Source: Flavobacterium flabelliforme (GTDB lineage Bacteria; Bacteroidota; Bacteroidia; Flavobacteriales; Flavobacteriaceae). From it: DNA of 64,000 nucleotides. Of this stretch, positions 8,762 to 18,848 are shown in pieces. The notes beneath the pieces were generated by a model, which was given only the letters and a program-made list of their open reading frames with translations, did no database searches and had not been told where the DNA came from. Each line of letters opens with the position of its first letter. Position 1 is the stretch's first letter. A program made the position numbers and the translations under genes. The stretch is from contig NZ_JAGFBU010000001.1 in NCBI RefSeq assembly GCF_017948675.1, positions 930,001 through 994,000 of the forward strand. The letters run 5' to 3'.

Positions 8762-8784
8762 GAGCCCGATGTAACATCGAGCTC
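8762..8784. terminator. Bidirectional terminator between convergent genes
   Basis: GAGC, one mismatch, CGATG, a three-base loop and the complementary arm form the hairpin. An A-run precedes it and a T-rich tract follows. It separates the plus-strand cyclo-ligase from the minus-strand metalloprotease and can serve both. Confidence 0.8.
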
Positions 8785-8808
8785 CTTTTATTTTAGATTA
8801 AATTAATG

Positions 8809-11280
8809 TTATTTAGGATCTAATATCTTATCAATTCTCTTGATACAGTCTAGGTAATGGAGTTTTGTTTCTGCATTAGCAGCTCCACTTTTCGCCACTA
8901 CTAAAGTTGCTTTTAAAGCATTTAATTGCCCTCTCACTAAACCTCTTATATCCGATTGAGAAACATTGTAGTATTCTCTTGATGTTCCTACTTTTATTTC
9001 TTCATTCATTAAAAAAGCCATTCTTTCAATGTAAGCACGTTGCAAGTTTCTACGATAGATAGTAACATTGGAGGCAGCAGTAGCTTCTTTCCAAATTCCT
9101 TTTCGCATATCCTGAAGCATATCAGAAGCTGTATAATTATTAGCTCCTAATATTTCAGCATCCATAAGTCTTCCTATGCGATCAAAACTCAAAATAGTAT
9201 TCAAATGTCTTACTTGTAAACTTCTGAAACGTTCTGTATATCCCGAATAATTAATGTTTTTTAATGTTGAAATATTCACTAACCAAGTTGGAGAAGCAAA
9301 AGCATTCGTTTGCAACCATTGCATGGCTTCTTGCTGTTTTGCTTTTGGTACAACATCATAAATACTTCCTTGTTGGTTGGGTTTTTTAGTGTTTTCATAC
9401 ACACCACCCACATTCGTCACAACATGACCTACATATCTACCCCAAACATCAAGCATTTCTTTGTAAAGTTCTTCTAGATCCTCATAATTATTAGTAACAT
9501 CACTTGTCCATTTTGACAAATTCGAAGCCACATATTCCAAATTTTTGAGTCCATAAGTACTCGCTTTCATCGAATTATTCCCAATATCTTCCGTTTGTGA
9601 GGTTGGGTCAAAAGAACTACTTTGTTTACCAAACTTATAGTTTAAATCTCCCGCTTTTTCTAAAATCCATTTGTCTAATGTAGGTACTTCTGATTCTGGA
9701 CTAGTCGCATTTGGAATCACTCGATATCCCCAATTTAAAGCATAGTGATCATAAGGCCCCATTTGGCGAATGAAACGAACTCCTTTATCGCCAGGCTGAG
9801 CAATATAATTAAAACGAGCATAATCCATTAAACTTGCTGCAATTCCGAATTTCTGTGTAAAATCGGCATTTCTATAACTTTCTACATCATAAGCGCTACT
9901 CGCTCCCATATTATGCGGAAAACCGAGAGCATGACCTACTTCGTGCGCAATTACAAAACGCATCATTTCGCCCATTTCTTCATCAGAAGTATTTAAAGTT
10001 CTGGCAGAAGGATTCGCCGCTCCAGTCTCTAACAAATATCTGTTCCTGTACGAACGCAAATGATTGTGATACCAAATAACGTCGCTCTCAATAATTTCAC
10101 CTGTTCTAGGATCAGAAACACTTGGTCCAACGGCGTTTCGAGTAGTACTAGCTACATAACGAATTACAGAATAACGAATATCTTCTGGACTAAAATCAGG
10201 ATCTTCTTCTTTAGTTGGCGGATCTTTGGCAATGATTGCGTTTTTAAAACCTGCCGTTTCAAATGGTTTTTGCCATTCTTCAATTCCTTGCTTAATGTAT
10301 TTGCGTAGCTTTTCTGGTGTTGCTGGATCTAAATAGTAAACGATTGGTTTTATGGGCTCTACCAATTCTCCTCTAGCATACGCTTCTGGATCTTTGGGTT
10401 CTAATCGCCAACGACGAATAAAGGTTTTACTATCTGATTTTAACTCATTACTTCCGTAGTCTATTTGATCCATTGTAAACCAACCTACTCTAGGATCTGC
10501 TAATCTAGGAGTCATAGGGACTTCAGGCAACAAAATCATCGATTGGTTCATTTGTATACTAATCGTTTCGGCATCCTTCATTACTGGCGGATTTGAAGCA
10601 TTATAAGTAAAATCTTGAACCACTTCAATATTCATGGGAAAACTTTTCATTGCCGTAATAAAACTTCTGGAATCATCCAATCCTTTCACTTTATAAGTTT
10701 CTCTCATTGCAGCAGACAAACCGCTTATTGCTTTTACATCTGTGCTATAAAACTTAGTAACATCAATAACCGTATTTTCAGAATCAGTACTAAAAGCTAC
10801 AATATCAAAGGCAAACAAAACAGGTTCATAATTGTTATTCTTAACCGAGAGACTGATTGGCAAACTAGGATCAGCCACGGCGGTGTACGATTTCACTTTT
10901 AGGATAACCTTATCTTGAAAACGTTGCCAAACCACTAATTGCTCATTCGTTTCAGAACCAGCATTAACATAACCGCCGCCTAAATCAGAAGGCAGTTTTG
11001 AAAGACGACTTACTAAAAGCATGTCTTTGTCTAGGAGTTTATTGGGAATTTCAAAATAGTATTTCTTATCTACTTTGTGAACAGTAAAAAGACCATCATC
11101 TGACTTAGCGTCTTTAGTGATCACTTTTCCATATTCCTTAATGGTTGTTTCTGGTTTTTTTTCGGGTACTGGTACATTAGTTTGTGCTAACTTCTCCTTT
11201 TCCTTTCTTGATTGAGCAAATTGAGTAGTGGGTATTAATAAAACTGAAGTAACAGCGGTCAAAATAAAAAACTTTTTCAT
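8809..11280 (-). CDS. Secreted zinc metalloprotease (DUF5117/DUF5118 type)
   Basis: An 823-residue exported protease. An N-terminal signal peptide (FFILTAVTSVLLIPTTQFAQ) is followed by long beta-rich regions typical of the DUF5118/DUF5117 pair. The zinc site HEVGHALGFPH near residue 446 has the HExxHxxGxxH arrangement of metzincins. A methionine-containing turn follows at ASLMDYARFNY. No T9SS sorting domain is seen at the C terminus, so a periplasmic or lipid-free outer location is more likely than secretion into the medium. It is monocistronic between two terminators, with a -7-like box (TATTTTTG, 11309-11316) about 30 bases upstream. The substrate is unknown. Confidence 0.9.
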   Translation of the reverse strand: MKKFFILTAVTSVLLIPTTQFAQSRKEKEKLAQTNVPVPEKKPETTIKEYGKVITKDAKSDDGLFTVHKVDKKYYFEIPNKLLDKDMLLVSRLSKLPSDLGGGYVNAGSETNEQLVVWQRFQDKVILKVKSYTAVADPSLPISLSVKNNNYEPVLFAFDIVAFSTDSENTVIDVTKFYSTDVKAISGLSAAMRETYKVKGLDDSRSFITAMKSFPMNIEVVQDFTYNASNPPVMKDAETISIQMNQSMILLPEVPMTPRLADPRVGWFTMDQIDYGSNELKSDSKTFIRRWRLEPKDPEAYARGELVEPIKPIVYYLDPATPEKLRKYIKQGIEEWQKPFETAGFKNAIIAKDPPTKEEDPDFSPEDIRYSVIRYVASTTRNAVGPSVSDPRTGEIIESDVIWYHNHLRSYRNRYLLETGAANPSARTLNTSDEEMGEMMRFVIAHEVGHALGFPHNMGASSAYDVESYRNADFTQKFGIAASLMDYARFNYIAQPGDKGVRFIRQMGPYDHYALNWGYRVIPNATSPESEVPTLDKWILEKAGDLNYKFGKQSSSFDPTSQTEDIGNNSMKASTYGLKNLEYVASNLSKWTSDVTNNYEDLEELYKEMLDVWGRYVGHVVTNVGGVYENTKKPNQQGSIYDVVPKAKQQEAMQWLQTNAFASPTWLVNISTLKNINYSGYTERFRSLQVRHLNTILSFDRIGRLMDAEILGANNYTASDMLQDMRKGIWKEATAASNVTIYRRNLQRAYIERMAFLMNEEIKVGTSREYYNVSQSDIRGLVRGQLNALKATLVVAKSGAANAETKLHYLDCIKRIDKILDPK

Positions 11281-11503
11281 TTATTATTTTTTAATGGTTA
11301 TAGTTTTCCAAAAATAAATTTTAGCGTTAGAACATTTACAAATCCATAAAAAATTAACTTATGATTAACAAACGTAGCATCTTATTTAATGAACCACAAT
11401 TTTCATTCAGAGTATAGTAGCTATTACAATAACCAATATCATATTTATCTGGATTGCAAAAAGAAAAGTGCCGTTCAATTTACTGAAAAGAGTAAATAAA
11501 AAA

Positions 11504-11527
11504 ACCATCAAGAATATACTTGATGGT
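11504..11527 (-). terminator. Terminator of the nuo operon
   Basis: A perfect nine-base-pair stem (ACCATCAAG with CTTGATGGT) with a six-base loop is followed on the minus strand by a T-run. It lies about 25 bases after the nuoN stop codon and ends the complex I operon. Confidence 0.85.
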
Positions 11528-11552
11528 TTTTAATATTAGGAAGAAAATAAAT

Positions 11553-12923
11553 TTAAGGCAATAAATCCAATACCAAAGAAGGAAACAATCCTAAAGCAAT
11601 ATTTAAAACAATGGCAACAACTGCAACTGCATAAATAACGAATGGTGTTGCTTTCTTTTCTTCGTTTGGTTCTTTAGTGTACATCGCTAAAATTAGTTTG
11701 AAATAATACCCCACACTTATAATTGAATTAACAACGGCAACGATAACTAAAACTAAATACCCAGACTCGATTGTTTGACTAAATAACACCAGTTTAGCAA
11801 AGAATCCTGCAAATATTGGAATACCAGCCATAGAAAGTAAAGATGCCGTTAAAACAGCTGCTAACAAAGGATTGTTTTTTCCTAATCCATGAAAATTAAC
11901 AATGTCTTCATTGTCTCTGTTTTTACAAACATATATAATTACACTAAAAGCAGCTATACCAGCAAGTGCATAAGCCGATGCATAATATAATAAACTTCCC
12001 GCAGAAGTAGACAAACTTAGTAAGGTCATCAACATAAAACCAGCATGTGAAATACCCGAAAAGGCAAGCATTCTTTTTACATTATTTTGGCGCAATGCCA
12101 TAATATTTCCTATTGTCATCGAAGCCATAGAAATAACAACTACAACAATTTTGAAAGACTCAGAAATATCAGCATTCATAACAGAAAGCAATTTGTACAA
12201 TGTTGCCATAGCGACTACTTTTGCCAAAGTACTCATTAAAGCAGTAGTCATCGTTGGAGAACCTTCATAAACATCCGGAGCCCAGAAATGAAAAGGTACA
12301 GCTGCAATCTTAAATAGCATCCCAATAGTAACTAAAACAATTCCGATAGGAAACCAAATTGGTAATTCTGCAGATTGCGACATCGCACTGATATCACTTA
12401 CGTCAAAACTTCCCATAGCACCATAAATCATACAGATCCCAAAAAGAATAATACCAGAGGCAAAAGATCCCATTAAGAAATATTTCATTCCAGCTTCGTT
12501 ACTTTTTAAATTTAAACGGTCACTTGCTGCAAGAACATAAAGTGCAATTGATAAAACTTCTATTCCTAAAAAGAACATTGCTAAGTTTCCAAAAGAAACC
12601 ATAGCTACTGAACCAGCAAGTAAAAATATTTTTATTGCAATATAATCCGAAATCTTTGATTGGTGTTTTTCATAAAAGTTATGACTTAAACCCACTAAGA
12701 AAATAGTAAGCACGATAAACAAAGACGAAAATGTTGTAGAAAACTTACTTACAACAATCATATTGTTATAATAACTTTCAGTTGAATTATATTCGGAAAT
12801 TGTTAAGCCTAAAACTGCTAACAATCCAACGATTGTTATGGGCACTATGGCTTTTGTAAAATTAAAAATTTCAAATAAAAGGCATAAAACACCTAATCCT
12901 ATTATAGCTATTAATGTATTCAT
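11553..12923 (-). CDS. nuoN: NADH-quinone oxidoreductase subunit N
   Basis: One of the three antiporter-like, proton-translocating membrane subunits of complex I. The 456 residues form about 13-14 transmembrane helices. The conserved Glu in FLGIEVLSIALYVLA and the Lys-rich broken-helix regions (LMSTLAKVVAMATLYKLL, NVKRMLAFSGISHAGFML) are visible. It is the last gene of the operon, 11 bp after nuoM, and is followed by a hairpin terminator. Confidence 0.95.
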   Translation of the reverse strand: MNTLIAIIGLGVLCLLFEIFNFTKAIVPITIVGLLAVLGLTISEYNSTESYYNNMIVVSKFSTTFSSLFIVLTIFLVGLSHNFYEKHQSKISDYIAIKIFLLAGSVAMVSFGNLAMFFLGIEVLSIALYVLAASDRLNLKSNEAGMKYFLMGSFASGIILFGICMIYGAMGSFDVSDISAMSQSAELPIWFPIGIVLVTIGMLFKIAAVPFHFWAPDVYEGSPTMTTALMSTLAKVVAMATLYKLLSVMNADISESFKIVVVVISMASMTIGNIMALRQNNVKRMLAFSGISHAGFMLMTLLSLSTSAGSLLYYASAYALAGIAAFSVIIYVCKNRDNEDIVNFHGLGKNNPLLAAVLTASLLSMAGIPIFAGFFAKLVLFSQTIESGYLVLVIVAVVNSIISVGYYFKLILAMYTKEPNEEKKATPFVIYAVAVVAIVLNIALGLFPSLVLDLLP

Positions 12924-12934
12924 TTTTTATCTGA

Positions 12935-14377
12935 CTAGTTGATTCTATTAATTTGATTTAAAATTTCTTCAAGACTTGGTGTGATCAAATCTAATATTGG
13001 TTTTGGAAACATACCAAAAAACAACAAAACGGCAATTATTACTACCAATGTTATCCCTTCATTAATCGTTACATCTGCAAAAACTTTGGAATTCGTTTCC
13101 CCCAACATCGCATGTTGAAACATTCGCAGCATATAATAAGCTCCCAAAATAATTGTAGTTCCTCCTAAAACAGCAAACCAAATATTGATTTGAGATAAAC
13201 TATATAAAACAGTGAACTCACCAACAAAGTTAAAAGTAGCTGGCAATGAAATAGAGGCCATTACTAAAATTAAAAACATTGAGGTAAATCTTGGTGTCTG
13301 TGTACGAATACCACCCATTTCAGCAATTACTCTAGTTTCATATCTACGGAAAATAATTTCAGCAACATAAAACAAACCAACAACTACAAAACCGTGCGCA
13401 ATCATTTGCAGAACAGCCCCACGCAATCCATCAAGAGTAAGTGTATATGTCCCGGCAGCAATCAACCCAACGTGAGCTAGAGAGGAATAGGCTAGTAATT
13501 TTTTTAAATCTCTTTGTCTTAAAGCTACTATAGAACCGTAAATAACTCCTGCTAATCCGATGGCAATAAAAATATACTTGTATTCATGCGCAGCTGCTGG
13601 AGCTAAAGGCAATTGCCAACGAATTATACTGTACAATCCCATTTTAAGCATAATCCCAGACAAAAGCATAGTTCCAACTGTTGGTGCTTTTTGATACACA
13701 TTAGCTTGCCAAGTATGAAATGGAATCAAAGGAATTTTAATTGCATACGCTAAAAAGAAAGCTAAAAAGATCCATAATTGTTCCGTAGCAGATAAGTTTA
13801 TTTTATATAAATCTTCAATTAAGAAGCTTCCTGCTTTTTGATATAAATAAACAAAAGCAACCAACATAAATAAAGAACCTGCAAGAGTGTAAATAAAGAA
13901 TTTTACAACTGCTTTCCTACGTTCTTCTACATCTCCATTACCCCAAACTAAAGTAATGAAATAAATAGGAATAAGAGACAACTCCCAGAATATATAATAC
14001 AACAAACCATCACTTGCTAAAAAAGTTCCCACCATGGCAAAAGACATGAAAAGGATTAACGCATAGAATGATTTTGCATTTTTATATACATTCCCAAAAG
14101 AAGAAAAAGTAATAATTGCAGTTAAAATAGTGGTTAGCAAAACCATTGCTAAGGAAAGTCCATCAGCTTTTAAAGCAAAAGAAACATTCGGTTTAGTGAT
14201 CCATTGAGAGATGAAACTAATATTTTCACCTAAATTAAAATGGTTTAATAATACAATTGAGCAACCTGCAGCAGCCAATCCAAAGAACAACGCTACTTTA
14301 GAAGCTAGTTTATCGCCTGAGAGAAATGTCACTAAGGCACCGACAAAAAGTATAATTAATATTAGAGATACATTCAT
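12935..14377 (-). CDS. nuoM: NADH-quinone oxidoreductase subunit M
   Basis: Second antiporter-like proton channel of complex I, 480 residues with about 14 membrane helices. The key Glu lies in FWELSLIPIYFITLVWG, and conserved lysines lie in IKIPLIPFHTWQANVYQKAP and RDLKKLLAYSSLAHVGLI. An in-frame ATG exists at 14422, but it overlaps nuoL by 37 bases and adds a cysteine-rich stretch not expected in the family. The ATG at 14377 gives the normal N terminus (MNVSLILIILFVGAL) eight bases after the nuoL stop, and is preferred. Confidence 0.95.
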   Translation of the reverse strand: MNVSLILIILFVGALVTFLSGDKLASKVALFFGLAAAGCSIVLLNHFNLGENISFISQWITKPNVSFALKADGLSLAMVLLTTILTAIITFSSFGNVYKNAKSFYALILFMSFAMVGTFLASDGLLYYIFWELSLIPIYFITLVWGNGDVEERRKAVVKFFIYTLAGSLFMLVAFVYLYQKAGSFLIEDLYKINLSATEQLWIFLAFFLAYAIKIPLIPFHTWQANVYQKAPTVGTMLLSGIMLKMGLYSIIRWQLPLAPAAAHEYKYIFIAIGLAGVIYGSIVALRQRDLKKLLAYSSLAHVGLIAAGTYTLTLDGLRGAVLQMIAHGFVVVGLFYVAEIIFRRYETRVIAEMGGIRTQTPRFTSMFLILVMASISLPATFNFVGEFTVLYSLSQINIWFAVLGGTTIILGAYYMLRMFQHAMLGETNSKVFADVTINEGITLVVIIAVLLFFGMFPKPILDLITPSLEEILNQINRIN

Positions 14378-14385
14378 AGTATATA

Positions 14386-16272
14386 TTATTGAGCTAAAAA
14401 TAAATAGGAAACAATGGCACAAAGCCCAATTACAAAGGCAAAAAGATACAGACCAATACTTCCGGTTTGTAGTTTCTTCCCTTGATAACTTATTTCGTTA
14501 GTAACTTTTCCAAATCCAAAAACTAAAGCAGATAAACTTGTTTCTACCTTGTCTCTAAAGAAAACCGATAAAACATTTATTGGCTTAACAATAATGGCAT
14601 CGTAAATTTCGTCAATATAATACTTATTGTAAAGCACTTTAGAAAAACCAGTTATTGCAGCATCAGTTGATGGCACACTATTTTGTTTAATATATTTTGC
14701 ATAAGCTAAACCTATACCTACTATACCACCAATAACTGCGATAGCCATTAACATATATTCCGTATTTCCTAAATGGTGTTCAGCATTAGCTAATTTTGGC
14801 AAAATAGGAGTTAAATATTCATTTAGCCAACTATTACCAGGTAAACTAATCAAACCACCTACAGTTGCAAAAATTGCTAAAACAATTAAAGGAATAGTGA
14901 TTAAAGACGGACTTTCATGCAAATGATGTTTTTGCTCTACTGTACCTCTAAATTCTTTGAAGAAAGTTAAAAACATTAATCTGAACATATAGAAAGCAGT
15001 CATGATAGAGGCTACCGAACCAATAACCCAAAGAGGAATATTATGATGGAAAGCCACTAATAAAATTTCATCTTTAGAGAAAAAACCTGAAAATAATGGA
15101 ACTCCAGAAATAGCTAAAGAAGCAATTAACATCGTCACGAAAGTAATAGGCATCGCTTTTTTCAAACCACCCATATTACGCATATCTTGTTCTCCTCCTA
15201 AAGCGTGAATTACAGAACCAGAACCCAAGAACAAACAAGCTTTAAAGAAAGCGTGTGTGATTACGTGAAAAACAGCCACTTCATAAGCACCTAAACCTAA
15301 AGCCAAGAACATCAATCCTAATTGAGAAACCGTAGAATAGGCTAAAACTTTTTTGATATCATTTTGAACAAGTCCTATAGTTGCAGCAAATAATGCGGTA
15401 ACTGCACCAACTACAGCAATTATGGCTTGAACATCTGGAGTAATATCAAATAAGAAATTCATTCTAGTAATCATAAAGATACCAGCGGTTACCATTGTCG
15501 CAGCATGTATTAATGCTGAAACTGGTGTTGGACCAGCCATTGCATCCGGCAACCAAGTATATAATGGTATTTGAGCTGATTTACCACAAGCTCCAATAAA
15601 TAAAGCAAAAGCCGCAACAGAAATCATGGTCACTTTATCTTCTATACCTCCCGTAAGAAAGATTGTTTTTAATGCGGTAAAATCTAACGTATTAAACAAC
15701 ATACCCACAATAAAAATACCAACCAACAATCCTAAATCTCCAATTCTGTTCATGATAAAAGCTTTCTTCGCCGCATCATTAAAGTCTTGGTTTTTATACC
15801 AAAACCCAATCAATAAGTAAGAACAAAGACCTACACCTTCCCAACCGATGAACATTACTAATAAGTTGCTTCCAATTACAAGGGTAATCATGAAGAAAAC
15901 AAACAGATTTAAATAGGCAAAAAAACTATGCACCTTTTCATCATCGTGCATGTATCTGATCGAATATAAATGTATCAAAGATCCTATTCCTGTAACAAAT
16001 AGCAACCATAAAACAGATAACTGGTCTAATAAAAAACCAAAATCAACTTTAAAATTACTGATTTGAATCCAATCAAATAATTGAATTTGGATTGCTTGCT
16101 TAGAAGCTGATATTTGACTGAAAAAATAAAGTGTTACCGCAAAAGAAACCGAAACAGCAAGTGTACCAATTATTCCAGATACCGTTTTTCCTAAACTTTT
16201 ACCGAAGAAAACATTAATTAAAAACCCTAAAAAAGGAGCTAATAATAAGAGTAAAGCTAAATTCGTATTCAT
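14386..16272 (-). CDS. nuoL: NADH-quinone oxidoreductase subunit L
   Basis: The distal antiporter-like subunit of complex I, 628 residues. It has the characteristic 14-helix core with the Glu motif GWEGVGLCSYLLIGFWY and the sequence AMAGPTPVSALIHAATMVTAG. The C-terminal extension contains the long amphipathic lateral helix and a last membrane anchor (YLFAFVIGLCAIVSYLFLAQ). It lies between nuoK (6-bp gap) and nuoM. Confidence 0.96.
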   Translation of the reverse strand: MNTNLALLLLLAPFLGFLINVFFGKSLGKTVSGIIGTLAVSVSFAVTLYFFSQISASKQAIQIQLFDWIQISNFKVDFGFLLDQLSVLWLLFVTGIGSLIHLYSIRYMHDDEKVHSFFAYLNLFVFFMITLVIGSNLLVMFIGWEGVGLCSYLLIGFWYKNQDFNDAAKKAFIMNRIGDLGLLVGIFIVGMLFNTLDFTALKTIFLTGGIEDKVTMISVAAFALFIGACGKSAQIPLYTWLPDAMAGPTPVSALIHAATMVTAGIFMITRMNFLFDITPDVQAIIAVVGAVTALFAATIGLVQNDIKKVLAYSTVSQLGLMFLALGLGAYEVAVFHVITHAFFKACLFLGSGSVIHALGGEQDMRNMGGLKKAMPITFVTMLIASLAISGVPLFSGFFSKDEILLVAFHHNIPLWVIGSVASIMTAFYMFRLMFLTFFKEFRGTVEQKHHLHESPSLITIPLIVLAIFATVGGLISLPGNSWLNEYLTPILPKLANAEHHLGNTEYMLMAIAVIGGIVGIGLAYAKYIKQNSVPSTDAAITGFSKVLYNKYYIDEIYDAIIVKPINVLSVFFRDKVETSLSALVFGFGKVTNEISYQGKKLQTGSIGLYLFAFVIGLCAIVSYLFLAQ

Positions 16273-16278
16273 TATAGT

Positions 16279-16599
16279 TTATCCTTTTAAGTTTTTTAAA
16301 TTATCAATTGTAATAGAACCTAAGTTCCTAAAAATAGAAACTAGAATAGCCAATCCCACCGCAACTTCTGCTGCTGCAACCGCCATAGAGAAGAAAACAA
16401 AAACTTGTCCCTCAGCATCTTGATGGTAGGTAGAAAAAGCGACGAACAAAAGATTCACTGCGTTCAACATAATTTCAATTGACATAAATACGATAATGGC
16501 ATTTCGTCTATATAAAACTCCAAACACACCAATACTAAAAAGTATGACACTTAGGAAAATATAGTTTTCAATACCTATTTGATTTAAAATATTGTTCAT
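16279..16599 (-). CDS. nuoK: NADH-quinone oxidoreductase subunit K
   Basis: A small three-helix membrane subunit of complex I, 106 residues, which belongs to the proton path next to NuoJ and NuoN. The conserved glutamate of the family lies in [17 protein letters not shown]. It is one base from nuoJ and six from nuoL, consistent with translational coupling. Confidence 0.95.
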   Translation of the reverse strand: MNNILNQIGIENYIFLSVILFSIGVFGVLYRRNAIIVFMSIEIMLNAVNLLFVAFSTYHQDAEGQVFVFFSMAVAAAEVAVGLAILVSIFRNLGSITIDNLKNLKG

Positions 16600-16600
16600 A

Positions 16601-17140
16601 TTACTTTTCTATTTTTTCTTTTTTAGACAATAACACAGCACCAATCATCGCAACTAAAAGTAAAATAGAAGCAAATTCAAAAGGAACCATATATTCATTC
16701 AACAGTATTTTTCCTAATACTTTAATAGATTGATAATCTTCACCAGTAGCAGTATATTCACCAACAATAGGTTTAGAATTAATAAAAATAGCTATCAAAA
16801 CCAAGCATATCAAACAAAATGAAACAATCGCACCTAATCTTGTAATTCTAGGTTTGTGCACTTCTTTTTGCTCATTTAAATTCATTAACATTATCGTGAA
16901 TAAAAACAAAATCATTATCGCACCGGAGTAAACAATAATGTGAACAATTGCTAAAAATTGAGCATTCAGCAATAAATAATGACCTGCAATAGAGAAAAAA
17001 CAAATTACTAAATAGATAGCACTATGTATTGGATTTCTACTATAAATGGTCAGGAAAGCTGTTAATAATGTTATAAATGCTAAAATGCAGAATATAATTT
17101 GAACGGCAGTTGCATTCGCAAAATCGGGTATATGAATCAT
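16601..17140 (-). CDS. nuoJ: NADH-quinone oxidoreductase subunit J
   Basis: A five-helix membrane subunit of complex I, 179 residues. The conserved third helix reads [19 protein letters not shown], including the pi-bulge region that links quinone chemistry to the proton path. The start codon shares its first base with the last base of the nuoI stop region, so the genes are directly coupled. Confidence 0.95.
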   Translation of the reverse strand: MIHIPDFANATAVQIIFCILAFITLLTAFLTIYSRNPIHSAIYLVICFFSIAGHYLLLNAQFLAIVHIIVYSGAIMILFLFTIMLMNLNEQKEVHKPRITRLGAIVSFCLICLVLIAIFINSKPIVGEYTATGEDYQSIKVLGKILLNEYMVPFEFASILLLVAMIGAVLLSKKEKIEK

Positions 17141-17685
17141 TACTTAACGTTTTTTAATTGAGCATTTTTCATTGCAATATCTAATGGCATGACCAATTTA
17201 TCTTTTCCATAAATAAAATCTTCTCTTTCATAACTAGAAGGAACTAGTACTTTAGAAGTAGTCAAATAAATAGCATCTTTTGGACACGCTTCTTCACACA
17301 AACCACAAAAGATACAACGCAACATGTTTATTTCATAAATCTCTGCATATTTTTCTTCTCTGTACAAATGTTTTTCATCAGCGCGACGTTCAGCTGCCTT
17401 CATGGTGATCGCTTCTGCAGGACATGATAAAGCACATAATCCACAAGCTGTACAATTCTCACGACCTTGCTCATCTCTCTTTAATTGATGTTGTCCGCGA
17501 TAAACAGGGCTCATAGTTCGCACTTGCTCTGGGTACTGAATCGTTACTTTTCTTCTGAATAAATGCTGAATTGTAATTATCAAACCTTTGACAATTGCAA
17601 TAAGATACATTCTCTCCCAAAAATTCATCTCCTTGTTAGAGACTAGTTTTTTTCTTCCCGATAAGGATATACTTTCTATTGACAT
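17140..17685 (-). CDS. nuoI: NADH-quinone oxidoreductase subunit I
   Basis: A peripheral ferredoxin-like subunit carrying two 4Fe-4S clusters that feed electrons to NuoB. The two cysteine motifs are CTACGLCALSCPAEAI near residues 78-93 and CIFCGLCEEACPKDAI near 124-139. At 181 residues the length is normal. Unlike the other gaps in this operon, the spacer towards nuoH is 110 bp and contains a dispersed repeat. Confidence 0.95.
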   Translation of the reverse strand: MSIESISLSGRKKLVSNKEMNFWERMYLIAIVKGLIITIQHLFRRKVTIQYPEQVRTMSPVYRGQHQLKRDEQGRENCTACGLCALSCPAEAITMKAAERRADEKHLYREEKYAEIYEINMLRCIFCGLCEEACPKDAIYLTTSKVLVPSSYEREDFIYGKDKLVMPLDIAMKNAQLKNVK

Positions 17686-17708
17686 TTTTTATTTTTATTT
17701 GAAGCTTA

Positions 17709-17781
17709 TTCCTGCTATTCGTTGCAATCTTTTTATTCGCTCCGCGAAAAAAAAGGATTTTCACTACTATCAGGGCTAGGG
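17709..17781 (+). repeat. Dispersed intergenic repeat, copy A
   Basis: About 73 bases resembling 33666-33738. Shared blocks are TTCC(T/C)GCT(A/T)TTCG, ACAATC or GCAATC followed by TTTTT, TTCGCT, then AAAAAGGATTT and CT(A/C)CTA(C/T)(A/T)ATC(A/G)GGGCTA. The centre of this copy has a small palindrome, TTCGC-tcc-GCGAA. It fills the nuoI-nuoH spacer inside the operon. I recall similar sequences as frequent intergenic repeats in Flavobacterium genomes, but the claim made here rests on the two copies seen. Confidence 0.7.
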
Positions 17782-17795
17782 CTTTTCGGTACTAC

Positions 17796-18848
17796 TTAAA
17801 ATCCTAAATATGCAAAAATTTCTGCTCTCAAAATTACAACTCCAACAATCATAATATTAATGATAGACAACGGAATTAATATTCTCCAACCCAAATGCAT
17901 TAGCTGATCGTATCTGAATCTTGGAATAGTCCAACGAACCCACATAAAGAAAAATATAAATCCGCATAATTTGATAAACAAAGCACCAAATCCTAAAACA
18001 TTGGCAATATTTACACCCCAATTTTCAACTGCCCAACTCATTCCGGGATAATTATATCCTCCAAAAAATAAAACAGCTAAAATAGTGGATGAGATAAACA
18101 TATTAGCATATTCAGCAAATAAATAAAATCCCATTTTCATAGAAGAATATTCTGTATGATACCCACCAATTAATTCACTTTCGCATTCCGCTAAGTCAAA
18201 AGGAGTTCTATTTGCCTCAGCAAAAGCACATATTAAAAAGATCACAAAAGATAATGGTTGATAAAAGACATTCCAATTCATCCCAGCTTGTTGTGCCGAA
18301 ATTTCTCTTAAACTTAAGGTTCCTGTCATCATCAATAAAGCAATCATCGAAAGTCCCATAGCAACTTCATAAGAAACCATTTGCGATGCAGCACGAACTG
18401 CACCCATCAATGAGAACTTATTATTAGAAGCCCAACCTCCAATCATTATACCATATACTCCTACAGATACTACTCCGAAAAAATACAACAAACCAATATT
18501 CAAATCCGTAGCTTGTAATAAAATATCTCTTCCAAACAAATGCAATTTATCTCCCCATGGAATAACAGCACTGGTCATCAAAGCGGTACTCATAGCAATT
18601 GCTGGACCTACAAAAAACAAAAATCTGTTAGGTGTATTAGGTTCAAATTCTTCTTTTGAGAATAACTTTAAACCATCAGCAAGTGGCTGAAACAATCCAA
18701 AAGGGCCGGCTCTATTAGGACCAACACGATCCTGAAGCCAAGCAGCAACCTTACGTTCTGCCCATGTAGAATACATCGCCATTAACATTGTTAAAGCAAA
18801 AACCGCAACAATTATGACACTTTTTTCTATAATAATAGTACTATCCAT
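17796..18848 (-). CDS. nuoH: NADH-quinone oxidoreductase subunit H
   Basis: The membrane subunit at the base of the quinone chamber of complex I, 350 residues with eight or nine helices. The conserved quinone-site loop is present (ERKVAAWLQDRVGPNRAGP and FQPLADGLKLFSKEEF). The acidic loop AEANRTPFDLAECESELIGG is also complete. Its ATG overlaps the nuoG 3' end by 8 bases. Confidence 0.96.
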   Translation of the reverse strand: MDSTIIIEKSVIIVAVFALTMLMAMYSTWAERKVAAWLQDRVGPNRAGPFGLFQPLADGLKLFSKEEFEPNTPNRFLFFVGPAIAMSTALMTSAVIPWGDKLHLFGRDILLQATDLNIGLLYFFGVVSVGVYGIMIGGWASNNKFSLMGAVRAASQMVSYEVAMGLSMIALLMMTGTLSLREISAQQAGMNWNVFYQPLSFVIFLICAFAEANRTPFDLAECESELIGGYHTEYSSMKMGFYLFAEYANMFISSTILAVLFFGGYNYPGMSWAVENWGVNIANVLGFGALFIKLCGFIFFFMWVRWTIPRFRYDQLMHLGWRILIPLSIINIMIVGVVILRAEIFAYLGF

